A DNA stretch of 64,000 bases, from positions 1 to 64,000 of IMG/VR virus record IMGVR_UViG_3300022562_001814. One strand, written 5' to 3'. Source of the stretch: a virus. Both the position numbers and the translations under genes were made by a program. The notes under the pieces are model-generated. The model searched no databases. It was not told the DNA's origin and saw nothing but the letters and a program-made list of their open reading frames with translations. How positions within the stretch are numbered: the first letter of the stretch is position 1; each line of letters starts with the position of its first letter. Below are positions 51,055 to 59,833 of this stretch, one piece after another.

Positions 51055-51657
51055 ATGAAAAATGATGCAAATACAATTGCAGCCTCAATGGATGCGATAT
51101 TACAAGATCCCGACCACAAAAAACTTTTTTCTTCTTCAACTATTCTTGAAAAATTAGCTTTCAAGAGAACTGCAGATGAAGAAGTTTCTACAGAAATAGA
51201 AATTGAATTTGCAGATGAAATGGCAACTTCTCTTGAAACCGAGGCATCAGAAAAAAGTGGCGGGGTTAGTTGCGATTCTAAAAAAGAGGCTATTAAAATG
51301 GGTGATAATTTATTTAAATCGGCTTTTGATGCATTACTTCAGGCTTCGGATGATTTAGAAGAAGCCGGATTTGAAGAATTATCTGTAAATGCATTAATAC
51401 TTGCTAATAGTTTGGTTGTAGAAGCTAAAGCTAAAAAAGATCCAAAAGCTAAAGAAAAAGCGGAGAAAGAAAAAGCTGCTAAAGAAAAAGCTGCTAAAGA
51501 AAAAGCCAAAGCTAAAGCAAAAGCAGAGAAAGAAAAAGCGTTAGCTAAAGCTAAAGCTGAAAAAGAAAAAGCCGCTACAGAAAAAGCTAAAGCTAAGGCT
51601 AAAGCTGAAAAAGAAAAAGCATTAGCCAAGGCAAAAGCTGATAAAAAGAGCAAATAA
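51055..51657 (+). CDS. Head-core-like protein with long Lys/Ala/Glu helical tail
   Basis: A 200-residue protein. The first ~120 residues are acidic and helical (MDAILQDPDHKKLFSSSTIL; DNLFKSAFDALLQASDDLEE). The last ~75 are an almost pure Ala-Lys-Glu repeat (AKAKAEKEKALAKAKAEKEK-type), which should form a single charged helix and could bind DNA or other head proteins. It lies between the scaffold gene and a related K-rich protein, overlapping the latter by one base. Histone-H1-like by composition only. Confidence 0.7.
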   Translation: MKNDANTIAASMDAILQDPDHKKLFSSSTILEKLAFKRTADEEVSTEIEIEFADEMATSLETEASEKSGGVSCDSKKEAIKMGDNLFKSAFDALLQASDDLEEAGFEELSVNALILANSLVVEAKAKKDPKAKEKAEKEKAAKEKAAKEKAKAKAKAEKEKALAKAKAEKEKAATEKAKAKAKAEKEKALAKAKADKKSK

Positions 51658-52172
51658 TGTTCATTAAAAAATCTTTTGTCGATGAAATTGCCAATGCGAT
51701 GGAATGTCAATTAGTTGACGGCGTTATTAATAAACAGGCTGAAACAGATGTTAAAATTGTTAAAGCAGCTGAATATTTGCACGCCGCGGCAGAAATTTGT
51801 GATGAAAACGGCTTATCAGCTCAAGCCGAAGTAATTACTGCTATTTTAGAATCTTTAGCTGCTAAAAAATCTAAAAAAAAACCTAAAAAAACCCAAAAAC
51901 CAGTAAAATCTAAAAAAACCCCTAAATCCAAAATTAAAAAAGAATTAACCAGTGAAAAAATGGTTAATAATTTAAAAGAAAAGGGCTGGGTTTTTGATGC
52001 TGACGATATGGACCATAATTGTGCTGATGAAAATTGTGCAGTCTGTGGAGATTCTATGTTAGCTGATGATGAAGAAATATATTCAATGTTAAAAGATTTT
52101 AAAAAAGATCTAAATTCTGATTTTGAAGATGAAGATGATTTTGATTTAGAAATTCATAATCCTTACGTCTAA
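51657..52172 (+). CDS. Head-core-like protein with basic centre and acidic end
   Basis: A 171-residue protein. The helical N-terminus has IVKAAEYLHAAAEICDENGL, resembling in style the helical part of its upstream neighbour. A basic linker (AKKSKKKPKKTQKPVKSKKT) follows. The C-terminal ~80 residues carry a small C-x4-C-x2-C group (HNCADENCAVCGDSM) that may hold zinc, then a very acidic tail. No known family. It probably works with the previous protein in head assembly. Confidence 0.68.
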   Translation: MFIKKSFVDEIANAMECQLVDGVINKQAETDVKIVKAAEYLHAAAEICDENGLSAQAEVITAILESLAAKKSKKKPKKTQKPVKSKKTPKSKIKKELTSEKMVNNLKEKGWVFDADDMDHNCADENCAVCGDSMLADDEEIYSMLKDFKKDLNSDFEDEDDFDLEIHNPYV

Positions 52173-52245
52173 AATTTTGCATAAATTTTTTATGCTTGAT
52201 ATATATCTTAATAAGATTGAATAATTTATACAAAAGGCGGATACC

Positions 52246-52938
52246 ATTCTTAGACTTGTAAGTGTTGGCAACAGTTTACCCTATTCTTGGCCGTTGGAAT
52301 TATCAGCAACATTTCAGCCGGGTCAAATTGCTCAATTAACGGCACAAGGTAATGCGGTTGTTGCCACTGTTTCCAACGGAACAGCGCCATTAGGTATTAT
52401 TGATGATATTAAAACCAAAGCTTTTACAGCTGTATCTTGGGATGAAACGGTAATTGTTCAGGCAACTGGGGTTCCCGGACCAAATAATACTTTAATTACT
52501 ACTACAGATATTAAAGTTGAACTAGATAATCCAAATATTTTCCCAGAGAGTTTCGTATCAATTCCAGTAAGTGTACAATTAATTCCTCGTAATGGCGTAA
52601 TAGTTTTTCCAGCAGGAACACAATTAAATCTTGATGATGGGGGTGGTGGTACTCCTAATGCTATTAAAACAAATGTAAGATATACTTATCAAATTCCTAA
52701 TATTATTGGTGATGATAGTACTGCTGGCTCTAATAGAATTACTGTATGGTTTCAACGTGGTATTTATCAAACTGATGTTTTTGATACTGCCGCAACTTAT
52801 CCGTTAAATGCAAATTTATTTGTAAATGAAAACGGTATGTTGACAACTAAACAACCTACAGTAAATTATCCAAGCGTGGCTTTAGTTACTTCGCCGCCGT
52901 CCCCACTCTTCCCCTGGTTAGAATTTTTATTTTTATAA
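52246..52938 (+). CDS. Probable capsid decoration / head structural protein, ATT start
   Basis: The reading frame has no ATG near its natural beginning. The best start is ATT at 52246, five bases after a strong AAAAGGCGG site, giving MLRLVSVGNSLPYSWPLELS. The shorter TTG form (52294) has no ribosome site. The ~230-residue product is beta-rich with Gly/Thr/Val loops (GTAPLGIIDDIKTKAFTAVS; NRITVWFQRGIYQTDVFDTA). Its layout, including a 'NENGMLTT' segment, recalls the protein at 59104 (TTDGKLTPQG). It is probably a capsid-surface or head-fibre protein. Confidence 0.66.
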   Translation: MLRLVSVGNSLPYSWPLELSATFQPGQIAQLTAQGNAVVATVSNGTAPLGIIDDIKTKAFTAVSWDETVIVQATGVPGPNNTLITTTDIKVELDNPNIFPESFVSIPVSVQLIPRNGVIVFPAGTQLNLDDGGGGTPNAIKTNVRYTYQIPNIIGDDSTAGSNRITVWFQRGIYQTDVFDTAATYPLNANLFVNENGMLTTKQPTVNYPSVALVTSPPSPLFPWLEFLFL

Positions 52939-53041
52939 CCGAACTTTATCATATTATAAAAGATCAGCTGAAAAGATAGGTAAAGATTTTGGTGTTACCG
53001 AAAAAGTGATAGTTAGAGTAAGGAAAGAAAACAAGAAGTAA
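52934..53041 (+). pseudogene. Fragment of mobile endonuclease (C-terminal HTH)
   Basis: This frame, open to a TAA at 53039, reads YNRTLSYYKRSAEKIGKDFG then VTEKVIVRVRKENKK. It is a helix-turn-helix like the NUMOD-type tails of homing endonucleases. No start codon and no upstream catalytic part remain, since the decoration gene ends at its left edge. It is probably the last trace of an inserted endonuclease. Confidence 0.45.
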
Positions 53042-53096
53042 CCAGTTAATTATTACTATTTTGGCATTCCTTCGAAGACTGTCTCGGAGCTTGTCA

Positions 53097-54248
53097 ATGA
53101 CATATACATTAAAAGATCTTAAACATTTAGAAGTAATCGCCGAATTAGAGAAAAAAGAACCTATGCCTGAAAAACAAATTAATTTAAATTTGTTTACGGA
53201 TAATAAACCAAAAGCGCAAGGAACTCAAGAAAAAATTCTCACTCTTTGCGCTAAGCTTAGAAAAGAAGGATTTGACAAACAAGCTAATGCTTTAGAAAAT
53301 AAATTTATGTCTTATAAAATGGCTACCACTCATTTATATAGAGCGATAGATGAAGACGGAGAAGATGTCATCAATTCTGCTCATCCAGATGGTGAAGTTA
53401 AAGTAGAAGATGCTGATAATGATTTAGGCGTTGTCGAAACCGGATTAACACAACATAAAAAAATAGTTGATATTATTAATAAAAAACCAACTGGTAAATT
53501 AGCCAAATATGTTTTAGAATGTCAAGAAATTTTAAAACAAGGACAAGCTACAATGGGAGTATATACTCTATATAAATTATATCAATCAGCTAAACAGTTA
53601 TGGGGAGACTTAGTTGAAAAAGCGGAAGTTGTTAAATCAAAATTAGATTCTTTATCTTCTGACGGAGATGCAAGAAAAAATCCAAAATTAATAGAATTAA
53701 TTTCTGATGCTAAAGTTGAAATAACATCTGTTATAAGTGATAAGGCTTTTTTTGAATCTGTTGGTATGAGTGGTGCAGAATCAGGAATTTCTGGTGGAGA
53801 AATCGATCGTCATTTAAATGATTTAAATAAATTAAAAGAAAAATTAACAGATCTTAAAAAAGAAATAGACAGAACATTTACGGCCTTAACTCGAGGTATT
53901 AAAGGTAAATTATATCATTATACATTTAGCACTATTTTTAAAGAAGCAAAAGAAAGTATTCAAAACTTTGAAGAAGAATTATATTTAATGCTGCACACGT
54001 TATCAAATATGAAAGAAAAAAATTCTCCAACAGTTGTCACAAATAGTATAGATACTTCTATAAATCAATTGAATGTCTGGTCTAATTCTTTAAATCAAAG
54101 AACAGATCTTAATGATGAAATGAAAACCAAAATTAATGTTTGGATTCAAGCTCAAATTCAAGAAATGAAAGATAATGCAAATAATCCAGAAAAATTGAAA
54201 GAATTATTAAAAGAGAATGAAAATTTTAAAGCAGCCTGGAAATTATAA
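53097..54248 (+). CDS. Hypothetical virion protein
   Basis: ATG 53097 (MTYTLKDLKHLEVIAELEKK) is preferred because GGAG lies 7 bases ahead; a TTG at 53061 would add 12 residues. The 383-residue product is helical with a conserved-looking patch HLYRAIDEDGEDVINSAHPD and GLTQHKKIVDIINKKPTGKL. A helical region with coiled-coil character follows (DRHLNDLNKLKEKLTDLKKE). No named family. It overlaps the next gene by one base. Confidence 0.69.
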   Translation: MTYTLKDLKHLEVIAELEKKEPMPEKQINLNLFTDNKPKAQGTQEKILTLCAKLRKEGFDKQANALENKFMSYKMATTHLYRAIDEDGEDVINSAHPDGEVKVEDADNDLGVVETGLTQHKKIVDIINKKPTGKLAKYVLECQEILKQGQATMGVYTLYKLYQSAKQLWGDLVEKAEVVKSKLDSLSSDGDARKNPKLIELISDAKVEITSVISDKAFFESVGMSGAESGISGGEIDRHLNDLNKLKEKLTDLKKEIDRTFTALTRGIKGKLYHYTFSTIFKEAKESIQNFEEELYLMLHTLSNMKEKNSPTVVTNSIDTSINQLNVWSNSLNQRTDLNDEMKTKINVWIQAQIQEMKDNANNPEKLKELLKENENFKAAWKL

Positions 54249-55459
54249 TGATTTTTAAATTTTCCCAAAAACCAACTATGCCAATTCCAGATGGAACGAC
54301 ATCTAATGTTTCTGTTCAAACAAAACCACAAATGCCAGTTCCAGATGGAACGACATCTGAACCAATGGGTGTTAAAGATATGTTTGGACAAGTTTGGCCT
54401 GTAAATTCTAATATGGGGAAGATGCTTGTTAACACGGCTATTAGTCAAGGCACCAAACCTGATTATGTATATAATATCGAACAAGCTGTAAGCCCCGCCC
54501 AGACTCCATCTTCCGTTTCTGTTCATGATTTACCTCCGGTAAAAAGAACACCTATTAATGTTAAAATTCCTGCCGTTGCAGAAATGCAACAAGCGATAAT
54601 CGCTTTATCTAAAGATATTGCATCCCAAGATGTTTTACATAGCGCAAAAACAGATGGTAATTTACAGCAAATAGAAGGTGCTGATCCATTTTTAAATTTT
54701 CTTGTTACAAACTATATGCAAGCCGCCCCCAAAACCGGACAACAAGTTGTTAGCGGTGATATGGGTATGCCTATCAAACAAGAAACTACCACCAAATTAG
54801 AAAATTTTAAAGGTATGTTAAATACTTTAAAAAATATAGGTTCTCGAGGTTCTGAACAAACTCCAGATGGTATTTGGGGTTTTAGAACTAATAATGCTTT
54901 AAATAATATCTATGCGCTCGCATACACGCTTATGCACGTACAAAAAGATATAAATATCGAACCAAGTATTTATACTGAAGAAGATTTAATTGAATTACAC
55001 GACAATATTCCCGAAGATAGTAAGGTATTAACCACAGATCAAAAAGTTTTAAGCGCTATTGTTATTACAAAAAATCTTAATAAATTTAGAGCGGTATATG
55101 ATAGCTTTAGAGAAAAAGTATTAAATAACCCAACTTTAAAATCAAAAATCACTCAAGAACAACCCCTTTTAATTAAAAAACCGGTTTCTTCCACTACACC
55201 GTTATCACAATATGAACGTGATTTATATTCAAAATACAAAACAACAGAATTAAATACAATTGTAAATGGTCAAACAGTAACTGTAATGCCTTTTAATTTA
55301 TTCAATATTGATAATTTTAAAAAATATTTAAAAAGCAAAGCGCCTATTATAGGTTTATCAAAAGAAGAATTAGATGCCATTCAAAAATCTACTCCAGAAG
55401 GACAAATGTTAGTTAATAAATTTTTGACAGAAATTGCTAATAGTATGGGGCAGGAATAA
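54248..55459 (+). CDS. Hypothetical virion protein with N-terminal duplicated motif
   Basis: A 403-residue protein. The N-terminus repeats MPIPDGTTS / MPVPDGTTS within 20 residues, a tandem DNA duplication at about 54279-54357. It continues with a helical domain, including GSRGSEQTPDGIWGFRTNNA, which recalls the 'DGxxGxxTxxAl' pattern of peptidoglycan-binding-like domains. That would fit a virion protein, but the match is weak. The stop overlaps the next start by one base. Confidence 0.66.
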   Translation: MIFKFSQKPTMPIPDGTTSNVSVQTKPQMPVPDGTTSEPMGVKDMFGQVWPVNSNMGKMLVNTAISQGTKPDYVYNIEQAVSPAQTPSSVSVHDLPPVKRTPINVKIPAVAEMQQAIIALSKDIASQDVLHSAKTDGNLQQIEGADPFLNFLVTNYMQAAPKTGQQVVSGDMGMPIKQETTTKLENFKGMLNTLKNIGSRGSEQTPDGIWGFRTNNALNNIYALAYTLMHVQKDINIEPSIYTEEDLIELHDNIPEDSKVLTTDQKVLSAIVITKNLNKFRAVYDSFREKVLNNPTLKSKITQEQPLLIKKPVSSTTPLSQYERDLYSKYKTTELNTIVNGQTVTVMPFNLFNIDNFKKYLKSKAPIIGLSKEELDAIQKSTPEGQMLVNKFLTEIANSMGQE

Positions 55460-56175
55460 TGACATTTTTGCATCAAGATGATATTTTAGGTGAATTAATC
55501 ATTAAATCGGGTGCTTTTAATGAATTGATCAAACAAGCTCAACAAACTAATAATGATCTTAAATTACTTACAACTAAATTGTTAAATAATTTAATGAATC
55601 AAGCCGTTCAAGCCGGACCGGGAACAAAAATTTATACCGGTGATTTGGTAAGTTTAGATAAGTTTTTAAATTATCTTTATTCTCATCAAAATGAAGAACA
55701 ATTTGATAATCAAGCTATAGTATATAAAGAAGATGGGGCAAAACTACCTCCTAATCCAGAAGAATATATTAAATTTCATGGATTTTTAGTATCGCCTGCA
55801 GGGTTTTGGTCTAAAATACATGAATTAGAAAATTTAGCTGAAAAACCAGAAAATAATTTATTAAAACCTTTTATTAAAAATTTAAAAGATTCTGGCGCAC
55901 AAACATTTGGTGAGGACACTTCTCAAACTATATCTCCTAATGAAATTCTAGAACGCGGCATCAATCCTGAACAAAACGGACAAACTGCCAAACCATCCGG
56001 AGCAGGACAAGCAGGACAAGCAGGACAAGCAGGACAAGCAGGACAAGCAGGACAAGCAGGACAAGCAGGACAAGCAGGACAAGCAGGACAAGCAGGACAA
56101 GCAGACAAGCAGAAATTGTACCAGTCTCATATAAAGCACAACAAGCCGCTCAACAAGAGCTTACGCAAAATTTAA
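55459..56175 (+). CDS. Virion protein N-terminal part with Gly-Gln-Ala repeat; frame lost after the repeat
   Basis: A 238-codon frame with an ordered N-terminal ~175 residues (GELIIKSGAFNELIKQAQQT; YIKFHGFLVSPAGFWSKIHE). It then has 11 exact copies of Ala-Gly-Gln and a short frame-shifted end. The last repeat unit lacks one G (GCAGACAA instead of GCAGGACAA), which throws the ribosome out of frame and gives a 24-residue nonsense tail to the TAA at 56173. Restoring one base joins it to the frame ending at 56648 for a ~396-residue protein. This is either a real frameshift mutation, an assembly error at the repeat, or recoding. Confidence 0.75.
   Translation: MTFLHQDDILGELIIKSGAFNELIKQAQQTNNDLKLLTTKLLNNLMNQAVQAGPGTKIYTGDLVSLDKFLNYLYSHQNEEQFDNQAIVYKEDGAKLPPNPEEYIKFHGFLVSPAGFWSKIHELENLAEKPENNLLKPFIKNLKDSGAQTFGEDTSQTISPNEILERGINPEQNGQTAKPSGAGQAGQAGQAGQAGQAGQAGQAGQAGQAGQAGQADKQKLYQSHIKHNKPLNKSLRKI
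56002..56100 (+). repeat. 11 tandem copies of the 9-bp unit GCAGGACAA
   Basis: Eleven exact copies (99 bp) in phase with the reading frame, each encoding Ala-Gly-Gln. A twelfth, one-base-short copy (GCAGACAA) follows at 56101. Copy-number change by slippage would keep the frame, but the missing base does not. Confidence 0.96.
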
Positions 56176-56282
56176 AAAATCTTAGCACTAATTTACCTTT
56201 TCAACGAGATGATGTAATTAGACCGTATGATTTACAATCTTTTATTAATAATGTAAGCAAGATAGTATCTGCGTATCCCGGA

Positions 56283-56648
56283 ATGAATGAATCTTTAAAA
56301 AATGAATTTATTCAATTTACCAATACAATGTCAGGGACTATTAATGCTTGGGAAGGATTCATTAATAAAAACGCAAGTAAATATCCTCAAGTAAAATCTT
56401 TTCAAACTCAAGTTCCGTATAATAGATCGGCTAATGCTGAAGCAACATTATCCCAAATTTTTGGAGATACTCCAAATGCTAGAACAGCAGCTCAGATTTT
56501 ATTAAGAATGATAATTTTAGTTAATCAAACTTTATTAAGTTTGCGTCAAATAGAAGGTCTTAATCAAAGATTAAGTCCAGAAGTTGTGTCTGAACAAGTT
56601 AAAAGAGCACAAAACTTCATATATAATTTACAAGCTTTTGTCGGATAA
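56283..56648 (+). CDS. C-terminal part of the frameshifted virion protein
   Basis: The frame is open from about 56110 (VPVSYKAQQAAQQELTQNL...) with no ATG until 56283, so upstream sequence is clearly coding. It has helical content (IRPYDLQSFINNVSKIVSAY; ARTAAQILLRMIILVNQTLL; VSEQVKRAQNFIYNLQAFVG). As written, translation can only restart at ATG 56283, giving 121 residues. More likely it is the C-terminal half of the gene starting at 55459, split by the one-base loss at the repeat end. Confidence 0.65.
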   Translation: MNESLKNEFIQFTNTMSGTINAWEGFINKNASKYPQVKSFQTQVPYNRSANAEATLSQIFGDTPNARTAAQILLRMIILVNQTLLSLRQIEGLNQRLSPEVVSEQVKRAQNFIYNLQAFVG

Positions 56649-56651
56649 TGA

Positions 56652-57722
56652 ATGAATAAATCAGATAAACAATTTATTTTACAGACAATGCAGATTGAAC
56701 GGCTACTCCATGATCCATCTATGGATAAAACTGCTCAAGATTTTTTGTCTGGAGTTGTATCTGATATTAAAAATAAAGTTACTGGACTTAAATCAGTAGA
56801 AGATGTTTTAGGGTTTTTAGTGCCAGGAATATTTTGGACATTAGGATTTAAAAAATTATCTCTTGTATATACGGTAGCGGAAGCACTTGGATTTAATTTT
56901 TCTGATTTTTTAAGTTCAATTAGAGAAAAATTAAAACCAATTTTAGAAGATTTGTTTGCAGGAAAACAAACAGAAGCTTCAACTATTTCAAATATAGTAG
57001 CACAAAGTGCAAGCGAAGCAACAACTGATAATGTTGATCCGGAAAAATTTCAAAAAGCTGTTACATCTAGTTCTTTGAAAAATATGTTAGTAATTCAAGG
57101 ATTAATATTAGGTTTAGCAAAAAAAGCACGTCGCTCTTCTTCTACTTTAGAAGAAAAAATAAGAGAATTAGCTCAGTCTACTTTAGGGCGTAGAGCAAGA
57201 TCTGGTGTAGTAGGAATAATTGTTAGAGTATTTTCTTGGATTATTACAGTTATATTAATAAGTCTTGGATTAGGTGTTGGCGGTTCTGTTATTTCTAATT
57301 TAGTTAAAAGTAGATCAGAAGAAACTGGAGAAACCGAAGGAAATAAAGATCAAACGATAACACCAGCTTCAACTCAAGTACCCGTCCCTGAAAATGAACC
57401 AAATGTTAAATTATATTTAAATCCACAAGCCGATCAATCATTACTTACAACAACTTATAATGATTCAAGTCATGTATGGTTATTGCAACTTCCAATCACC
57501 CAAATACATGAGCTTTTAATTAAATGGGCTCAAGAATTATATCCAAATTTAAATAATAAATCTGCATTTGAATCAAGTAGTGTATTTAATCGTACATTAA
57601 GAATGTTTAAAGATAGAAATAAAGGTTCGGAACAATTAAATCTTATTGCTGTGCCTCAACCATTTAAATCAATAAAAGAAATTGTTGATAGTTTCGCTGC
57701 AGATGTAGCTTCTCATATGTAA
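56652..57722 (+). CDS. Membrane-associated hypothetical virion protein
   Basis: A 356-residue protein. Two hydrophobic stretches are visible: DVLGFLVPGIFWTLGF (about residue 55) and VVGIIVRVFSWIITVILISL then GLGVGGSVI (about residue 190), the second a good transmembrane helix. A DKTAQDFLSG segment near residue 25 carries the KxAQ-type motif. The C-terminal ~120 residues are soluble (VWLLQLPITQIHELLIKWAQ). It could be an internal or tail protein that enters the host membrane at infection; inferred only. Confidence 0.66.
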   Translation: MNKSDKQFILQTMQIERLLHDPSMDKTAQDFLSGVVSDIKNKVTGLKSVEDVLGFLVPGIFWTLGFKKLSLVYTVAEALGFNFSDFLSSIREKLKPILEDLFAGKQTEASTISNIVAQSASEATTDNVDPEKFQKAVTSSSLKNMLVIQGLILGLAKKARRSSSTLEEKIRELAQSTLGRRARSGVVGIIVRVFSWIITVILISLGLGVGGSVISNLVKSRSEETGETEGNKDQTITPASTQVPVPENEPNVKLYLNPQADQSLLTTTYNDSSHVWLLQLPITQIHELLIKWAQELYPNLNNKSAFESSSVFNRTLRMFKDRNKGSEQLNLIAVPQPFKSIKEIVDSFAADVASHM

Positions 57723-57734
57723 TGAAGGAATATT

Positions 57735-59021
57735 ATGCCTCGTATGAAATCTGAAATTTTTGAAAATTATTCTCTTATAGCCGATCGTGTAGGTTTAACT
57801 AAATTAGCTGAAGATTCTGCTGAATTAGAAAAATATAAAAATGACGCTGAAGCTAGGGCAGGATCTGATGATATTTCAACCATTGAAGCTCTTTATGGGG
57901 TGAAACCAGATGGACAAAATTATGAATGGAATATAATGGAAATTGCTCATCCAAAATCTGTTATTATTGCACCATCTTATGATAAAATAAATGGATTAGT
58001 AGAAAATAATATAGAACGAAATAGAATTATGAGTAATATTGCTCTTAAACCAACTACTGGTAATCATGCCAATCCTAAATATGCCCAACAAGAATTAATT
58101 ATGGAATTAGTGCGTGTCGGCAATGAAATGGATTCAAGAAATAATGAAGAATTATATAAACTTGCCGATGAATGTTTAATTAATTTACAAAAAGAAGCTT
58201 GGTCTTGGGAAGATGTGGAACAATTTTTTAAAGAAAAAAGCCAAGATGCCCCCGGTATTGGCGAAGGTGCTGCTGCTGGTGCGAGTATTGGCGCAACTAT
58301 TGGTGGATTATTGACTGCTTGGACCGGTGCAGGTATGTTGGCTGGAATTCCGGCTGGCGCAGCAACTGGTGCTGTTATCGGCGGGTTAATTGCCGCCATT
58401 ACTAAAACGGCTCCTCAAGTACAAAATGTTGCTTTAAATGCCGTAGAAGTTTCCGATCAATTAAAAGATTTACGTAAAAAGGTCCCAGAAAGTGAAGCAT
58501 TTTTTCAAGTAATTGATGAAGAATTAAATTCTTTAAGTGCAGCTGCTAATCGATATCAGGCAGCATTAAATACTCTTAAAGGTCACATGTTACAAAAACA
58601 AGATTCAACATCAGATCAATCAGAAGTAACAGAAGCTACTAAACAATTTTTAGAACATGTTGCGATTATCAAAAGTATTCATGGAGAATTTTCACGTAGA
58701 GCTAAAGCCGGCGCTTTTGCCAAAGCTAAACCTGGAAAAGCAATTGCTCCACTTTATTGGTTTATAGCTGATGATGTTGAAGACGTAGAAGATGCGTTTA
58801 CTGCTTTAGAAAATGCAATAGATAGATTAGAAAATGCCACGCAAACGGGTGTACAACAAGCAGCTAAATCCGCCCCAAAATCTTCGCAACCGATTAATCA
58901 ACCAACACAACCAACACAACCAACACAACCAACACAACCAACACAACCAACACAACCAACACAAACATCACCAGAACAAGAACAAGACAAAGGTGAAGAA
59001 TTTTTGCAAGCAATTGAATAA
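57735..59021 (+). CDS. Hypothetical virion protein with glycine-zipper and Gln-Pro-Thr repeat
   Basis: A 428-residue protein. The head is soluble (IFENYSLIADRVGLTKLAED). A glycine-zipper hydrophobic segment follows around residues 175-225 (GEGAAAGASIGATIGGLLTA, then GIPAGAATGAVIGGLIAAIT), a type that can insert into membranes. A helical part is followed by a Q-P-T tandem repeat near the end (from nt 58902). Together with the previous gene it may form a membrane-penetrating pair. No known family. Confidence 0.69.
   Translation: MPRMKSEIFENYSLIADRVGLTKLAEDSAELEKYKNDAEARAGSDDISTIEALYGVKPDGQNYEWNIMEIAHPKSVIIAPSYDKINGLVENNIERNRIMSNIALKPTTGNHANPKYAQQELIMELVRVGNEMDSRNNEELYKLADECLINLQKEAWSWEDVEQFFKEKSQDAPGIGEGAAAGASIGATIGGLLTAWTGAGMLAGIPAGAATGAVIGGLIAAITKTAPQVQNVALNAVEVSDQLKDLRKKVPESEAFFQVIDEELNSLSAAANRYQAALNTLKGHMLQKQDSTSDQSEVTEATKQFLEHVAIIKSIHGEFSRRAKAGAFAKAKPGKAIAPLYWFIADDVEDVEDAFTALENAIDRLENATQTGVQQAAKSAPKSSQPINQPTQPTQPTQPTQPTQPTQPTQTSPEQEQDKGEEFLQAIE
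58902..58964 (+). repeat. 7 tandem copies of the 9-bp unit CCAACACAA
   Basis: Seven exact copies (63 bp) encoding Pro-Thr-Gln in frame within the C-terminus of the gene at 57735. It has the same unit length and a similar style to the repeat at 56002, but here the frame stays open. Confidence 0.95.
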
Positions 59022-59103
59022 AATAAAATAAATATATCAATACTATAATATATAGTTAGCATTAGCAAGACCCAGATGTAAGAAATTAATTTAGGATAAT
59101 AAA

Positions 59104-59754
59104 ATGGCTTTAATACTTTTAAATAATGTTGGTCAACCATTTGGCCAATTCGACGGATATGATAATCTTTCACCTCTTGGCGGCGAAGTTGCAAAACTTG
59201 TTCCTTACGCTACAAGTGGTTCAGATCTTCATGCCAAAGATATTGAAGATGGTTATGCAGTTTCAGGCTCACCTCTTTCACAACAAGTTCGTCCAGTTGT
59301 TACATTAACATTAACTGGTTCTGAAACTGAAGGATTATTCCTTTGTGATGAAGGTGTTGCAAATTATGGTACACTTTTTGGTTCAGTTGTTGGTGGGACA
59401 GCTGGTCAAGTTGTAAGTGGTGGTGCGGTTCTTGGACCTAACACAATGACAGGTTCAGGTAAAGTAACACTCTGGAAAAATCCAGGTCTTTATGGCGTTA
59501 CACTTGATGCGCTTAGCTCAAACCTTCAACCAACCGCTAACTTAACTGTTGGTACTCAATTAACCTATACAACTGATGGTAAATTGACTCCACAAGGTGC
59601 TGGCGACGACGCTGGTGGTCCAACAATTGCTTCATTAGTTGAATTCTCGACTGGTGATACATTGGTTACTACACCGCGCTCCTTAACAAGAGTTGGTGTT
59701 CTAGGTGGACAACTTGAATTCAAATATGCTGTAATTAACTTACACCTCGTATAA
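59104..59754 (+). CDS. Probable capsid decoration protein, highly expressed
   Basis: A 216-residue, beta-rich protein with many Gly/Thr/Val/Ser residues (VRPVVTLTLTGSETEGLFLC; TGSGKVTLWKNPGLYGVTLD; GTQLTYTTDGKLTPQGAGDD). The codon choice is markedly C- and GC-richer than in neighbours and matches the capsid gene, as expected for an abundant virion protein. It has its own 82-bp leader, a TTAGGATAA ribosome site, and a strong terminator behind it, so it is probably a separate transcript. Decoration or tail-tube protein are both possible; the former is favoured by position near the capsid gene. Confidence 0.7.
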   Translation: MALILLNNVGQPFGQFDGYDNLSPLGGEVAKLVPYATSGSDLHAKDIEDGYAVSGSPLSQQVRPVVTLTLTGSETEGLFLCDEGVANYGTLFGSVVGGTAGQVVSGGAVLGPNTMTGSGKVTLWKNPGLYGVTLDALSSNLQPTANLTVGTQLTYTTDGKLTPQGAGDDAGGPTIASLVEFSTGDTLVTTPRSLTRVGVLGGQLEFKYAVINLHLV

Positions 59755-59777
59755 TAGTTAATTAAGTAGTTCAAGAT

Positions 59778-59821
59778 AAAAAAGCCTCGGTACTTAGTAT
59801 CGGGGCTTTTAGTTATTTTTT
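59778..59821 (+). terminator. Rho-independent terminator after gene 59104
   Basis: Stem AAAAGCCTCG / CGGGGCTTTT (one G-T pair) with an ~11-base loop, followed by AGTTATTTTTTT. It starts 24 bp after the stop. Confidence 0.88.
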
Positions 59822-59833
59822 TGGTATGTTAAT

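Noticed and set aside
56002-56100. Possible CRISPR-like array
   Set aside because: Units are 9 bp, directly adjacent with no spacers, and are translated in frame.
55923-56139. Minus-strand Cys-Pro-Ala repeat frames
   Set aside because: They are antisense readings of the Ala-Gly-Gln repeat of the plus-strand gene.
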